64,000 nt of DNA from Nitrosomonas sp. Nm166 (GTDB taxonomy: Bacteria; Pseudomonadota; Gammaproteobacteria; Burkholderiales; Nitrosomonadaceae). The notes under the pieces were generated by a model. The model did not search any database, had not been told where the DNA came from, and saw nothing but the letters and a program-made list of their open reading frames with translations. Position 1 is the first letter of the stretch. The number at the start of each line of letters is the position of its first letter. Where the stretch lies: positions 1 through 64,000 of the forward strand of contig NZ_FONE01000009.1 in the NCBI RefSeq assembly GCF_900112825.1, in the 5' to 3' direction. Shown one piece after another: positions 34,687 through 45,541 of the stretch. A program made the position numbers and the translations under genes.

Positions 34687-37473
34687 TCAATTACCAAATA
34701 CTTCCTCCCACAGCGCCAGTACAGCCATGCGATCATCCTTTAAATGATTGCCTTCTATACGGGTAGGTTTCTGTGCTTGCCCATCGATGGGCGCGCTGCT
34801 GGTCATATCTGTATCGCCACTTAATCGCTTACGGTGCTGGATGCGCCGGAATTCCCGGTAGGCGGAACGCACTTTTTCAGCCGTGCTGATGGAGATAAGT
34901 CCCAGTTCACCCGCCAGTTTCAGTAGAGCGATGTTGCCGATATTGCCAGTTAATTGGGAGTATTGGCAGGCATAGCCCAGTACCAGATATTGCACGATGA
35001 ATTCGACATCGATAATGCCGCCACGGTCGTGTTTGATGTCGAACAGTGCGGTTGGATTGGGGTGAACGTCGAGCATCTTTTCACGCATTTTTAAAATATC
35101 CTGTTTAAGCGCGATGAGATTGCGCGATTGGCACAGGATTTCTTTGCGCGTGTTCTCGAAAGCCTCTCCCACTTGCTTGTCACCTGCGACAAAACGCGCC
35201 CGGGTTAATGCTTGGTGCTCCCATACCCAGGCTTGTTCCCGTTGGTATTGTGCAAAAGCTTCCATCGAATTCACGAGTAAACCGCTGGCACCATTGGGGC
35301 GCAGGCGCAGATCCGTTTCATATAGCAAACCTGCCGAGGTATGACGGGTCAGCCAGGCATTGATGCTCTGGCCAAGCTTGGTATAAATTTCCGCTGCATC
35401 AGGGTGATCGTCTTCATACAGAAAAACCATGTCGAGATCCGAAGCATAGCCGAGTTCTTTTCCCCCCAGTTTGCCATAGCCGATAATGGCAAAGGCAGGT
35501 TTTTCCCGATGGCGTTTTTTCAAACCGGACCAGGCCAGGTTCAGTACGGTGTCCAGAACCAGATCGGCTAAGGCGGTCAAATGGTCGCTGAGTGTTTCGA
35601 GCAGTAACGAACCTTCCAGATCGGTCACCAATAACCGGAATACTTGAGCATGCTGAAAGTGCCGCAAGACGTCCATTTGCCACTCGATGACATCATTTTT
35701 GGGGCTATTGGCATGGTTCAGCAGATAGATGAGCTCATTGTTGAGCGTATGCCAGTCAGGAACAAGATGCGGCGCATCATGGCGTAACAGTTCGTCCAGT
35801 AAAATAGGATGCCGTCCTAGATAGTCAGTGGCCCATTGGCTGATACTGACAAGTTTTGCGACCCGTTGCAGTGTGTAGGGATGTTCCAGCAGAAGCGCCA
35901 GGTAGGAAGTTTGCGAACTGATTTTTTCCAGCAACTGCAGCATACGTTCCAGTGTGATTTCAACCGGCGGAAGCTCGGCTACGGCTTCGATCAACATTGG
36001 GATCAGCGTATTGATTTGCTGTTGACTGGATTTCGGCAATTGATGATAAAAAGTACTGTGATAGAACAAGCGTAACCGTTCGGAAATCTTTGCAGGCTCG
36101 GTGAATCCCATGGTGCTCAGTTGAGTGGCGGCGGCTTCAGTTTGCGAAATGTCCTGTGTTTCAGCCTGCCACAGATAAGCCAGCATGTCATGGGTAGGTG
36201 ATTTTCTGGGAGTGGCAAAAATGAGCTCAAATTGACGCGTAACATTCTTGCGATGAATATCCAGCTGTTGCATGAAACTGGCGTAATCGGAGAATCCCAT
36301 GGCGGTGGCGATGAGGGTCTGATCGGCAGGATTTAACGGTAGTGTTTGTGTCTGCTGATCATCGAGATACTGAAGACGGTGTTCCAGTTTGCGCAGAAAG
36401 TGATAAGCCTGCGTGAGTTCCGTGACGGCTTGCTCCGGAAGCTGCTGTTTCTTCTGTAAACGTTGTAAGACACTCAAAGTGGGACGAATGCATAGATCAA
36501 CATCGCGGCCGCCGCGGATCAACTGAAAAACTTGCGTGATAAATTCTATTTCACGAATGCCGCCGGGACCTAGTTTAATGTTATCGTGCATTTCGCGGCG
36601 TTCGACTTCCTTGCGTAATTGCGCATGTAAGCGACGCATCGCTTCATAAGCGCAGAAATCCAGATACTTGCGGAATACAAAAGGCCTGACAATTTGTTCC
36701 ATGAGAATGGATTCAGCTTCAGTATCAGAGCCTCCTGCGATTACCCGGCCTTTGATCCAGGCATGACGTTCCCATTCCCGTCCTTGCTTGACGAAGTATT
36801 CTTCCAGCATGGGAAAACTGATTGCCAAAGGACTATTTTCTCCATGTGGACGCAGCCGCATATCGACCCGGAACACATAACCCTCGGCCGTATAGTCATT
36901 GAGGCTGGCAATCAGTTTACGTCCAAGGCGGGCAAAGAATTCATGATTTGAAATGGATTTGGTACCATCAGTTTCGCCCTCTTCCGGATAGACGAAAATC
37001 AGATCGACATCCGATGACACATTGAGTTCGCCGCCACCCAGCTTACCCATGGCGACAACCAGCATGCGCTGTGTAGTATTGCTGTGCTCGCCTTTGGGTA
37101 ACCCAAACCGATTGGATTGAGTTAACCAATGTTCATGGTATTGGAGTGCAAAATTGATGGTAACTTCAGCAAGTTCGGTCATACTGGACATTACTTCGTA
37201 TAAATCAGCCTGATGACTGAGGTCACGAATGGCTAATCGCAGCATGACCTGCTTGCGCAAATCACGCAGTACGCTATGCAGAATCTCTTCATGAGTGATG
37301 TGTTTGGATTGAGAATCCAGGAACGCCTGCATTTCAACTCTTCTGAAGGGAAGGTGGAGTGTTTTCAGCAGGGCTGTTTTTCGCGCCGGTTCGCTGTCCA
37401 GTATGCGCTGGACATAGCGGCTAAAAGGCAGTGCGCTGCTAACAATCGCATCAGGTGAAGGATCACTATGCAT
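34687..37473 (-). CDS. glnE: Bifunctional glutamine synthetase adenylyltransferase/deadenylase
   Basis: A 928-residue cytoplasmic enzyme controlling glutamine synthetase by adding or removing AMP under PII control. Two nucleotidyltransferase domains are visible: the N-terminal deadenylase with GGGELNVSSDVDLIFVY and the C-terminal adenylyltransferase with GGKELGYASDLDMVFLYED, each with the Gly and paired Asp metal ligands. Between them is the long helical linker. The start at 37473 (MHSDPS) gives the usual length; the open frame extends 19 codons further without support. It is divergent from the nitrilase gene with a 210-base gap. GlnE fits an organism regulating nitrogen assimilation tightly. 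Confidence 0.94.
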   Translation of the reverse strand: MHSDPSPDAIVSSALPFSRYVQRILDSEPARKTALLKTLHLPFRRVEMQAFLDSQSKHITHEEILHSVLRDLRKQVMLRLAIRDLSHQADLYEVMSSMTELAEVTINFALQYHEHWLTQSNRFGLPKGEHSNTTQRMLVVAMGKLGGGELNVSSDVDLIFVYPEEGETDGTKSISNHEFFARLGRKLIASLNDYTAEGYVFRVDMRLRPHGENSPLAISFPMLEEYFVKQGREWERHAWIKGRVIAGGSDTEAESILMEQIVRPFVFRKYLDFCAYEAMRRLHAQLRKEVERREMHDNIKLGPGGIREIEFITQVFQLIRGGRDVDLCIRPTLSVLQRLQKKQQLPEQAVTELTQAYHFLRKLEHRLQYLDDQQTQTLPLNPADQTLIATAMGFSDYASFMQQLDIHRKNVTRQFELIFATPRKSPTHDMLAYLWQAETQDISQTEAAATQLSTMGFTEPAKISERLRLFYHSTFYHQLPKSSQQQINTLIPMLIEAVAELPPVEITLERMLQLLEKISSQTSYLALLLEHPYTLQRVAKLVSISQWATDYLGRHPILLDELLRHDAPHLVPDWHTLNNELIYLLNHANSPKNDVIEWQMDVLRHFQHAQVFRLLVTDLEGSLLLETLSDHLTALADLVLDTVLNLAWSGLKKRHREKPAFAIIGYGKLGGKELGYASDLDMVFLYEDDHPDAAEIYTKLGQSINAWLTRHTSAGLLYETDLRLRPNGASGLLVNSMEAFAQYQREQAWVWEHQALTRARFVAGDKQVGEAFENTRKEILCQSRNLIALKQDILKMREKMLDVHPNPTALFDIKHDRGGIIDVEFIVQYLVLGYACQYSQLTGNIGNIALLKLAGELGLISISTAEKVRSAYREFRRIQHRKRLSGDTDMTSSAPIDGQAQKPTRIEGNHLKDDRMAVLALWEEVFGN

Positions 37474-37686
37474 AATTGAGCATTGAGTAGTAAATTCTAG
37501 TTCGCTTACACCAGAGCAATCGTAAATCAAAATAGAACGTTATGAGCGTAAATGTTAGAATTTGGCTTGGTATTGAGCGTGCTTCTGTTTTATTGAGTAT
37601 ACTCATCATAGGTAAATGATAATACTGATGAATTCTATGAATAGGAACAGTTCTTTATCAGGATTCTGAAATTAAAGTATAAAAAA

Positions 37687-38550
37687 ATGATAAACGATAT
37701 TACTAAACATAATCGATCAACGATTGAAAATGTAAAATCGGCAGCTTTTCATGTCGCTGCCATTCAGATGGCTTCGGGTCCAAGTGTATCTGCAAATCTG
37801 GAAGAAGCAGCGCGCTTGATAGAAGAGGCAGTTTCCCAGCAAGCCAAGCTTGTGGTATTGCCTGAGTATTTTTGCATTATGGGGATAAAAGACACGGATA
37901 AATTGGCGGTTCGGGAGCAACCCGGCGATGGGCAGATACAGAAATTTCTCAGTGATACGGCAAAACGTTTGGGAATATGGCTGGTAGGTGGGTCAGTGCC
38001 ATTAGCTTCGCCGGAGCCGGATAAAGTTTATAATAGTTGTTTGGTGTACGCAGATAATGGGGAGCAGGTTGCGCGTTACGATAAAATTCATTTGTTTGGC
38101 TTGCAACTGGGTCATGAGTATTATGCCGAGGAGAAAACCATTACAGCAGGGAATAAAGTAGTAACTGTGGATTCCCCATTTGGCCGTATTGGATTATCGA
38201 TATGCTACGATCTGCGGTTTCCGGAGTTATTCCGTATGATGAATAAAGTTGATATTATTCTGGCCCCAGCCGCGTTCACTGCCATTACTGGTAAAGCACA
38301 CTGGGAAGTCTTGGTGCGCGCGCGGGCGGTTGAAAATATGGCCTATGTGATAGCGCCAGGACAGGGCGGCTATCATGTGAGTGGACGGGAAACGAATGGC
38401 GATAGCATGATCGTAGACCCTTGGGGTGTAGTGATAGAGCGTTTGCCTCGGGGTCCTGGTGCCGTGGTTGCTACTCTTGATCCGGGATATCAGGCCAGCT
38501 TGCGAACAAATTTGCCAGCACTGGATCATCGAATCTTACTAGCTTGTTGA
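37687..38550 (+). CDS. Carbon-nitrogen hydrolase (Nit1/Nit2-like)
   Basis: A 287-residue nitrilase-superfamily protein with the catalytic triad Glu60 (VVLPEYF), Lys133 (YDKIHLF) and Cys173 (SICYDLRFPE). Closest in layout to Nit-type amidases that clear deaminated glutathione or act as omega-amidases. The N-terminal 20 residues are extra; an internal start is possible, but no other ATG has a better site. It lies before tldD, a common neighbour in proteobacteria. Confidence 0.88.
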   Translation: MINDITKHNRSTIENVKSAAFHVAAIQMASGPSVSANLEEAARLIEEAVSQQAKLVVLPEYFCIMGIKDTDKLAVREQPGDGQIQKFLSDTAKRLGIWLVGGSVPLASPEPDKVYNSCLVYADNGEQVARYDKIHLFGLQLGHEYYAEEKTITAGNKVVTVDSPFGRIGLSICYDLRFPELFRMMNKVDIILAPAAFTAITGKAHWEVLVRARAVENMAYVIAPGQGGYHVSGRETNGDSMIVDPWGVVIERLPRGPGAVVATLDPGYQASLRTNLPALDHRILLAC

Positions 38551-38777
38551 GCTGCATAAAATCAATAACTAAGAATTCCAACCTACTGCATAATTTATTG
38601 AACTACTTACCAAGATTTATGACAAATCTGGTTAGTGCAAACTACCGGTCACATGTTGTACCGGAGAATATCTTTGTGGATCGCGGAATCTGGATCGCGG
38701 AATCGATAATTAGCCAATAAGTAACTATGATATATACAGTTTCCTGCCCTGGCAGAGCATAGATTAAATCAAATATT

Positions 38778-40250
38778 ATGACGATTGAATGCATGATAGA
38801 AAGTAAAGATTTTTATACGATTGCCGATCGCTGCTTGTTAGCGCCCTATAACATTGATGCGACCGGATTGCAACGTGTCTTGGATCAAATACTCACCCAC
38901 AAAATTGACTACGCAGATCTTTATTTTCAGTATAGTCGGTCTGAAGGCTGGATGCTGGAAGAAGGCATTGTCAAATCAGGAAGCTTCAATATTGAGCAGG
39001 GAGTTGGCGTTCGTGCCATAAGCGGGGAAAAGACAGGTTTTGCTTATTCTGATGATATCAGCATGCCAGCGCTTGTATCAGCGGCCCAAGCAACACGGGC
39101 AATCGCCCATCAAGGCAGTACGCAAGCAATACAGGCAATAAAAAGTAATGTGGTTGGTCAACCTACGCAACTATATTTGCCGGAAGATCCCATTGCCAGT
39201 CTTAAGGATGCAGACAAAGTAGCTTTATTAGAAAAACTTGAGCGTTATACCCGGCAGCTTGATCAGCGGGTGACCCAGGTAGTGGCATCGCTCGCTGGTG
39301 AATATGAAGTGATACTGGTAACGCGCAGTGACGGATTGCTTGCGGCTGATGTAAGGCCGTTGGTTCGATTGTCTTTACAAGTAATCGTTGAAGAAAATGG
39401 CCGACGTGAGCAAGGTGTTGCCGGAGGTGGCGGACGCTTCAGCTATGCTTATTTTACCGATGAGATTTTGCAAGATTACGCAGAAAAAGCTGTCCATCAG
39501 GCAGTAGTGAATCTGAATGCGCGGCCAGCGCCGGCTGGTACTATGACGGTCGTTCTGGGAAGTGGTTGGCCTGGCATATTGTTGCATGAGGCGATCGGTC
39601 ATGGATTGGAAGGGGATTTTAACCGTAAAGGCAGTTCTGCTTTTTCAGGGCGTGTCGGTGAGCGTGTTGCAGCGCCCGGTGTTACGGTGGTTGATGATGG
39701 AACAATTCCGCAAAGGCGCGGATCGCTGAACATCGATGACGAAGGTAACCCGACGCAATGTACGATATTGATAGAAGATGGCATACTTAAAGGTTATCTG
39801 CAGGATAGCCTGAATGCTCGGCTAATGAATTCTCCGATTACTGGTAATGCTCGGCGTGAATCTTTTGCGCATATACCCATGCCACGCATGACAAACACGT
39901 ATATGCTGAATGGTGATAAGAGTCCAGCAGAAATTATCGCGTCAGTTAAGCATGGTTTATATGCTGCAAATTTTGGTGGCGGACAGGTAGATATTACCAG
40001 TGGAAAATTTGTTTTCTCAGCTGCAGAAGCTTATATGATTGAAGATGGGAAAATCACCTACCCTGTTAAAGGCGCTACTTTGATTGGTAATGGTCCGGAT
40101 GTGCTGACGCGGGTTTCTATGATTGGAAATGACATGGCACTTGACCCCGGAGTTGGAACATGCGGCAAGGAAGGTCAGAGTGTACCGGTTGGGGTGGGGC
40201 AGCCTACATTGCGCATTGATGGATTGACAGTAGGTGGAACAGGAAGTTGA
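38778..40250 (+). CDS. tldD: Metalloprotease TldD
   Basis: A 490-residue protein of the TldD/PmbA family. The zinc motif [11 protein letters not shown] (His270, Glu271, His274 region) and the conserved glycine-rich tail ([19 protein letters not shown]) are present. TldD pairs with TldE/PmbA to form a heterodimeric protease that degrades unfolded peptides and matures some modified peptides. No pmbA is in the window. The start ATG at 38778 was used; ATG at 38793 is an alternative. The 230-base upstream gap has a direct repeat of TGGATCGCGGAATC near 38676-38703. Confidence 0.93.
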   Translation: MTIECMIESKDFYTIADRCLLAPYNIDATGLQRVLDQILTHKIDYADLYFQYSRSEGWMLEEGIVKSGSFNIEQGVGVRAISGEKTGFAYSDDISMPALVSAAQATRAIAHQGSTQAIQAIKSNVVGQPTQLYLPEDPIASLKDADKVALLEKLERYTRQLDQRVTQVVASLAGEYEVILVTRSDGLLAADVRPLVRLSLQVIVEENGRREQGVAGGGGRFSYAYFTDEILQDYAEKAVHQAVVNLNARPAPAGTMTVVLGSGWPGILLHEAIGHGLEGDFNRKGSSAFSGRVGERVAAPGVTVVDDGTIPQRRGSLNIDDEGNPTQCTILIEDGILKGYLQDSLNARLMNSPITGNARRESFAHIPMPRMTNTYMLNGDKSPAEIIASVKHGLYAANFGGGQVDITSGKFVFSAAEAYMIEDGKITYPVKGATLIGNGPDVLTRVSMIGNDMALDPGVGTCGKEGQSVPVGVGQPTLRIDGLTVGGTGS

Positions 40251-40322
40251 CGGCCGGCTAGTGAAACGTTACCGTTAGAATATTTTATAACTTGTTGAAA
40301 TTGATATTGGGATGCAAAAAGC

Positions 40323-42026
40323 ATGAGTGTGGAATTAACCGGCGCTGAGATTACAATACGCTGTTTGCAGGAAGAAGGGGTGCAGTGTATTTTCGGCTAT
40401 CCCGGTGGTGCAGTACTGTTTATTTATGATGAATTATTTAAGCAAGACAAAGTTCGGCATATTTTAGTGCGCCATGAACAAGCAGCAATCCATGCGGCCG
40501 ATGGTTATGCTCGTTCCAGCAATAAAGTAGGGGTGGCCCTGGTGACTTCAGGGCCTGGTGTGACTAATGCGGTCACAGGTATTGCTACTGCTTATATGGA
40601 TTCCATTCCTCTGGTTATTATTAGTGGACAGGTACCGACCAGCGCCATTGGTTTAGATGCATTCCAGGAAGTTGATACAGTGGGTATCACACGACCTTGT
40701 GTTAAACATAATTTCTTGGTGAAAGATGTTACCGAATTGGCGTTAACCATTAAGAAAGCCTTCTATATTGCTTCGACGGGACGCCCTGGTCCCGTGCTGG
40801 TGGATATCCCCAAAGACGTTACCCAACAAAAAACTAAGTTTGCTTACCCAGACAAGGTAACGATGCGTTCCTATAATCCGGTGATCAAAGGCCATACGAG
40901 GCAAATTAAAAAAGCCGCCGAACTGATACTCGGCGCCAAACGCCCGGTAGTCTATGCGGGCGGCGGAGTGATACTGAGCGATGCTGCACCACAATTAACC
41001 GAATTGACGCAAATGCTGAATTTTCCCTGTACCAACACTTTGATGGGGTTGGGAGGATATCCTGCAACGGATAAGCAATCCCTGGGTATGTTGGGTATGC
41101 ATGGCACTTATGAAGCTAACATGGCGATGCAATATTGTGATGTTCTGGTTGCGGTAGGTGCTCGTTTTGATGATCGTGTGATCGGGAATCCCAAACATTT
41201 TTTTAATGAGAATAGAAAGATTATTCACATAGATATTGATCCGTCATCCATTTCAAAACGCGTGAAGGTAGATGTGCCCATCGTAGGCGATGTTCTGGAT
41301 GTGCTGAAGGAACTCATCAAGTTGCTGAAAGCTGAAAAGGAAAAACCGGATCAAGCTGCATTGAAAGAGTGGTGGAAGCAGATTGACTTATGGCGCGAGC
41401 GGGACTGCCTAAAATTTGATCGTGAAAGCCAGATTATTAAACCACAGATGGTTATTGAGAAGCTGTTCAATATCACTAAAGGCGATGCGTTTATTACCTC
41501 GGATGTAGGGCAACATCAAATGTGGGCTGCTCAGTTTTATAAATTTGATAAGCCACGACGCTGGATTAATTCGGGTGGGTTGGGCACGATGGGATTTGGC
41601 ATGCCTGCTGCGATGGGGGTGCAACTAGCTAATCCAAAAGGCAAAGTGGCCTGCATTACTGGTGAAGCAAGTATCCAGATGTGTATCCAGGAATTATCAA
41701 CCTGTAAACAGTATAAGTTACCATTGAAGATTGTTAATTTGAATAATCGCTACATGGGTATGGTTAGACAATGGCAGGAATTTTTTCACGGTAATCGCTA
41801 TGCCGAATCTTACATGAATGCACTTCCGGATTTTGTTAAGCTGGCCGAAAGCTATGGACATGTTGGAATAAAAATTGAACGGCCTGAGGATGTTGAAGAT
41901 GCTTTAAAGGAAGCGTTTAAGCTGAAGGATCAGTTGGTATTCATGGACTTTATCACAGATCAGACTGAAAATGTATTCCCCATGGTGCCAGGTGGTAAAG
42001 GGCTTTCTGAAATGATTCTGGTGTAA
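40323..42026 (+). CDS. ilvB: Acetolactate synthase, large catalytic subunit
   Basis: A 567-residue thiamine-diphosphate enzyme that makes acetolactate for valine, leucine and isoleucine synthesis. Catalytic Glu50 lies in HEQAAIHAADGYAR. The ThDP-binding motif begins TGEASIQM (Gly447, Glu448, Ala449) rather than GDG, and ends LNNRYMGMVRQW. It forms an operon with ilvH (6-base gap) and ilvC. The class is IlvI-like with FAD-binding middle domain. The Asp-to-Glu change at the Mg ligand is tolerated in related betaproteobacterial enzymes as far as I recall. Confidence 0.95.
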   Translation: MSVELTGAEITIRCLQEEGVQCIFGYPGGAVLFIYDELFKQDKVRHILVRHEQAAIHAADGYARSSNKVGVALVTSGPGVTNAVTGIATAYMDSIPLVIISGQVPTSAIGLDAFQEVDTVGITRPCVKHNFLVKDVTELALTIKKAFYIASTGRPGPVLVDIPKDVTQQKTKFAYPDKVTMRSYNPVIKGHTRQIKKAAELILGAKRPVVYAGGGVILSDAAPQLTELTQMLNFPCTNTLMGLGGYPATDKQSLGMLGMHGTYEANMAMQYCDVLVAVGARFDDRVIGNPKHFFNENRKIIHIDIDPSSISKRVKVDVPIVGDVLDVLKELIKLLKAEKEKPDQAALKEWWKQIDLWRERDCLKFDRESQIIKPQMVIEKLFNITKGDAFITSDVGQHQMWAAQFYKFDKPRRWINSGGLGTMGFGMPAAMGVQLANPKGKVACITGEASIQMCIQELSTCKQYKLPLKIVNLNNRYMGMVRQWQEFFHGNRYAESYMNALPDFVKLAESYGHVGIKIERPEDVEDALKEAFKLKDQLVFMDFITDQTENVFPMVPGGKGLSEMILV

Positions 42027-42032
42027 AAATAA

Positions 42033-42524
42033 ATGCGACATATTATTTCTGTATTAATGGAGAATGAGGCAGGTGCTTTGTCACGCGTAGCGGGCCTGTT
42101 TTCGGCACGTGGTTATAACATTGAATCACTTTCAGTAGCACCCACTGAGGACCCTACTTTGTCACGAATGACGCTGGTCACCATTGGATCTGATGAAATA
42201 GTCGAGCAAGTGACCAAGCAACTAAATAAGTTGATTGAAGTAGTAAAAATTGTCGATTTGAGTGATGGCAACCACATAGAGCGTGAATTGATGCTGGTCA
42301 AAGTCCGCGCAGTGGGTTCAGACCGGGAAGAGATCAAACGGCTGGCTGAAATTTTTCGTGGCTGTATTATTGATGTAACAGATAAATCTTACACGATCGA
42401 GTTAACGGGTCCCAGCTCGAAGCTGGATGCATTTCTTGAGACAGTTGAGCGTAGTACTGTTCTGGAAACGGTGCGCACCGGTGCATCGGGTATAGGGCGC
42501 GGTGAATGGACTTTAAAGGTATAA
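42033..42524 (+). CDS. ilvH: Acetolactate synthase, small regulatory subunit
   Basis: A 163-residue protein with an N-terminal ACT domain (MRHIISVLMENEAGALSRVAGLFS, RGYNIESLSV) and a C-terminal ALS_ss domain. It stimulates the large subunit and confers valine feedback inhibition. It starts six bases after ilvB; length is typical. Confidence 0.95.
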   Translation: MRHIISVLMENEAGALSRVAGLFSARGYNIESLSVAPTEDPTLSRMTLVTIGSDEIVEQVTKQLNKLIEVVKIVDLSDGNHIERELMLVKVRAVGSDREEIKRLAEIFRGCIIDVTDKSYTIELTGPSSKLDAFLETVERSTVLETVRTGASGIGRGEWTLKV

Positions 42525-42597
42525 TCCGTGTTTGCTGATTAATTCTAATTAATTCTAATCTTTGAGGTAAGTAACCGGAGCAATCGGTTTTTTCTAA

Positions 42598-43674
<1,077 letters not shown>

Positions 43675-43739
43675 AAAATTATTTTTCTATACTTAAACTC
43701 TGGTTCTCTCATTTTTAAGTTTTTTGTTGTAATTTGTTT

Positions 43740-44384
43740 ATGGCCCATTATCCTCATCCTATTATTGCTCGCGAAGGTTGGCTCCATATCGGGATAGCAT
43801 TTGCTATTGCATCTGGTGCAACATTATTAGTGGATTGGCTCTGGGCAATCCCATTTTGGGTGATTGCCTTGCTCGTTTTGCAGTTTTTTCGTGATCCGCC
43901 GAGAGAAGTTCCCTCCAACCGTAATGCGATATTGGCACCTGCTGACGGTAGAATTGTTGCGGTGGAGACGGTTCAGGATCCTTATCTGGAGCGAGAAGCT
44001 ATTAAGATCAGTGTATTCATGAATGTGTTTAATGTCCATTCTAATCGCAGCCCAGTCGATGGTATAGTGCGTGACAAATGGTATTTTCCCGGAAAATTCA
44101 TCAATGCAGATTTACCTAAGGCTTCTCTGGAAAATGAGCGAAATGCCCTGTGGATTAAGGCAGATAACGGTGCTGATGTAACTTGCGTGCAAGTGGCAGG
44201 CTTTGTTGCCAAGCGTATTATCTGCCATGTATCTCCAGGTGATCGTTTGGAACGAGGACAACGTTTTGGTTTTATTCGATTTGGTTCGAGAGTAGATGTC
44301 TATCTGCCGTTAAGTGCCCAAATTAACGTCAATATTGGGGATAAGGTATCAGCGACTCTGACCGTCTTAGCAGAGTTTCGGTGA
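43740..44384 (+). CDS. psd: Phosphatidylserine decarboxylase proenzyme, short type
   Basis: A 214-residue membrane-anchored enzyme converting phosphatidylserine to phosphatidylethanolamine. Two N-terminal hydrophobic segments (about 15-50) anchor it. RFGSR holds the Gly-Ser bond that self-cleaves to give the pyruvoyl cofactor at Ser183. It is the short archaetidylserine-type form. The start is ATG at 43740 rather than the TTG two codons upstream. It precedes pssA, so the two phosphatidylethanolamine-pathway genes are adjacent. Confidence 0.93.
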   Translation: MAHYPHPIIAREGWLHIGIAFAIASGATLLVDWLWAIPFWVIALLVLQFFRDPPREVPSNRNAILAPADGRIVAVETVQDPYLEREAIKISVFMNVFNVHSNRSPVDGIVRDKWYFPGKFINADLPKASLENERNALWIKADNGADVTCVQVAGFVAKRIICHVSPGDRLERGQRFGFIRFGSRVDVYLPLSAQINVNIGDKVSATLTVLAEFR

Positions 44385-44453
44385 TAAGGTTAATTAAAAA
44401 GAACCATATTTTTCTATCTAAAGCGTCGGAATTTCTTCAATAACGGCTCTGTA

Positions 44454-44468
44454 TTATGATTATCATAA
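44454..44468. promoter_or_regulatory. 7-1-7 palindrome resembling a Fur box, before pssA
   Basis: TTATGAT, T, ATCATAA is a perfect inverted repeat, 63 bases before the pssA start. Its core ATGAT-N-ATCAT equals the centre of the Fur consensus, and about 13 of 19 bases match overall by eye. Fur control of pssA would be unexpected, so an unrelated regulator or chance is likely. Confidence 0.25.
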
Positions 44469-44531
44469 AACCTTATATGATCTATTAGCTTATAAAGATT
44501 ATTATCAGCTCTTTCTTTTTAGATACCTATA

Positions 44532-45305
44532 ATGCCTGATCCTTTACCAGAACGTATCGTACTTAAGCCTCGACTGCGGCGTCGTGGTATCTATTTACTA
44601 CCTAACTTATTTACTACTGCCGCGTTATTTGCTGGATTTTATGCAGTCGTGCAGGCGATGAATGGAAATTTCGAATACTCAGCGATAGCCATTTTTATTG
44701 CTATGGTGTTAGATGGATTGGATGGTCGTGTTGCGCGGCTTACTGGCACTCAAAGTGAGTTTGGAGCAGAGTACGATAGCATGTCGGATATGGTTTCTTT
44801 TGGAATTGCACCCGCATTGATTGTCTATGAATGGGCTTTGAAAGAAATGAATCAATGGGGTTGGATAATCGCATTTATTTATTGTGCATGCGCAGCTCTA
44901 CGGCTGGCCCGATTCAATACCAATATAAAAGTAATTGATAAGCGTTTCTTTCAAGGTTTACCAAGTCCCGCTGCAGCTGCCTTGATTGCTGGTCTTGTTT
45001 GGGTGACGCTTAACTTTCAGATACAAGGAACCGATATCAAGTGGTTAGTTTGCATCATAACTTTATTTGCTGCTTTGACTATGGTCAGTAATATTCCTTA
45101 TTACAGTGGTAAAGAAATCAATTTGCGCCGACGAGTACCTTTTTTTACTATCATATTGTTAGTATTGTTCTTTTTTGTTTTGATCCCCAGTCATCCGCCA
45201 GTAGTATTATTTTGTTTATTTGCAGCTTATGCGCTTTCTGGCATTTTTATTAAGTTATGGCGATTCGGCAGAAATAAAAGAAATAGTGAAGTATCTGGTT
45301 CTTGA
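44532..45305 (+). CDS. pssA: CDP-diacylglycerol--serine O-phosphatidyltransferase
   Basis: A 257-residue polytopic membrane enzyme making phosphatidylserine. The CDP-alcohol phosphotransferase motif DGLDGRVARLTG...GAEYDSMSD (about 63-90) holds the metal-binding Asp residues. About seven helices follow. It supplies the substrate of the psd product encoded just upstream. Confidence 0.93.
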   Translation: MPDPLPERIVLKPRLRRRGIYLLPNLFTTAALFAGFYAVVQAMNGNFEYSAIAIFIAMVLDGLDGRVARLTGTQSEFGAEYDSMSDMVSFGIAPALIVYEWALKEMNQWGWIIAFIYCACAALRLARFNTNIKVIDKRFFQGLPSPAAAALIAGLVWVTLNFQIQGTDIKWLVCIITLFAALTMVSNIPYYSGKEINLRRRVPFFTIILLVLFFFVLIPSHPPVVLFCLFAAYALSGIFIKLWRFGRNKRNSEVSGS

Positions 45306-45541
45306 CCATTTTCTATTGCACAAAAAGAGAAAACTATTTATATTTCGCCACTATGTTAGCAAGAAACCATATAAATTCACTATATCTTCTGCTTTTGGCA
45401 CCAATGGTTTTATTGGCGCTGCTATTGCGCCTCGCGCGCTAAACTAAAAATTAATTCTTCCTTTTATTTCTTTCAAACCTATAAAATTCGATAAACGAGT
45501 TTTATCATACTTTAAGTTTTCTTCCTAATGTGGAGAACATA

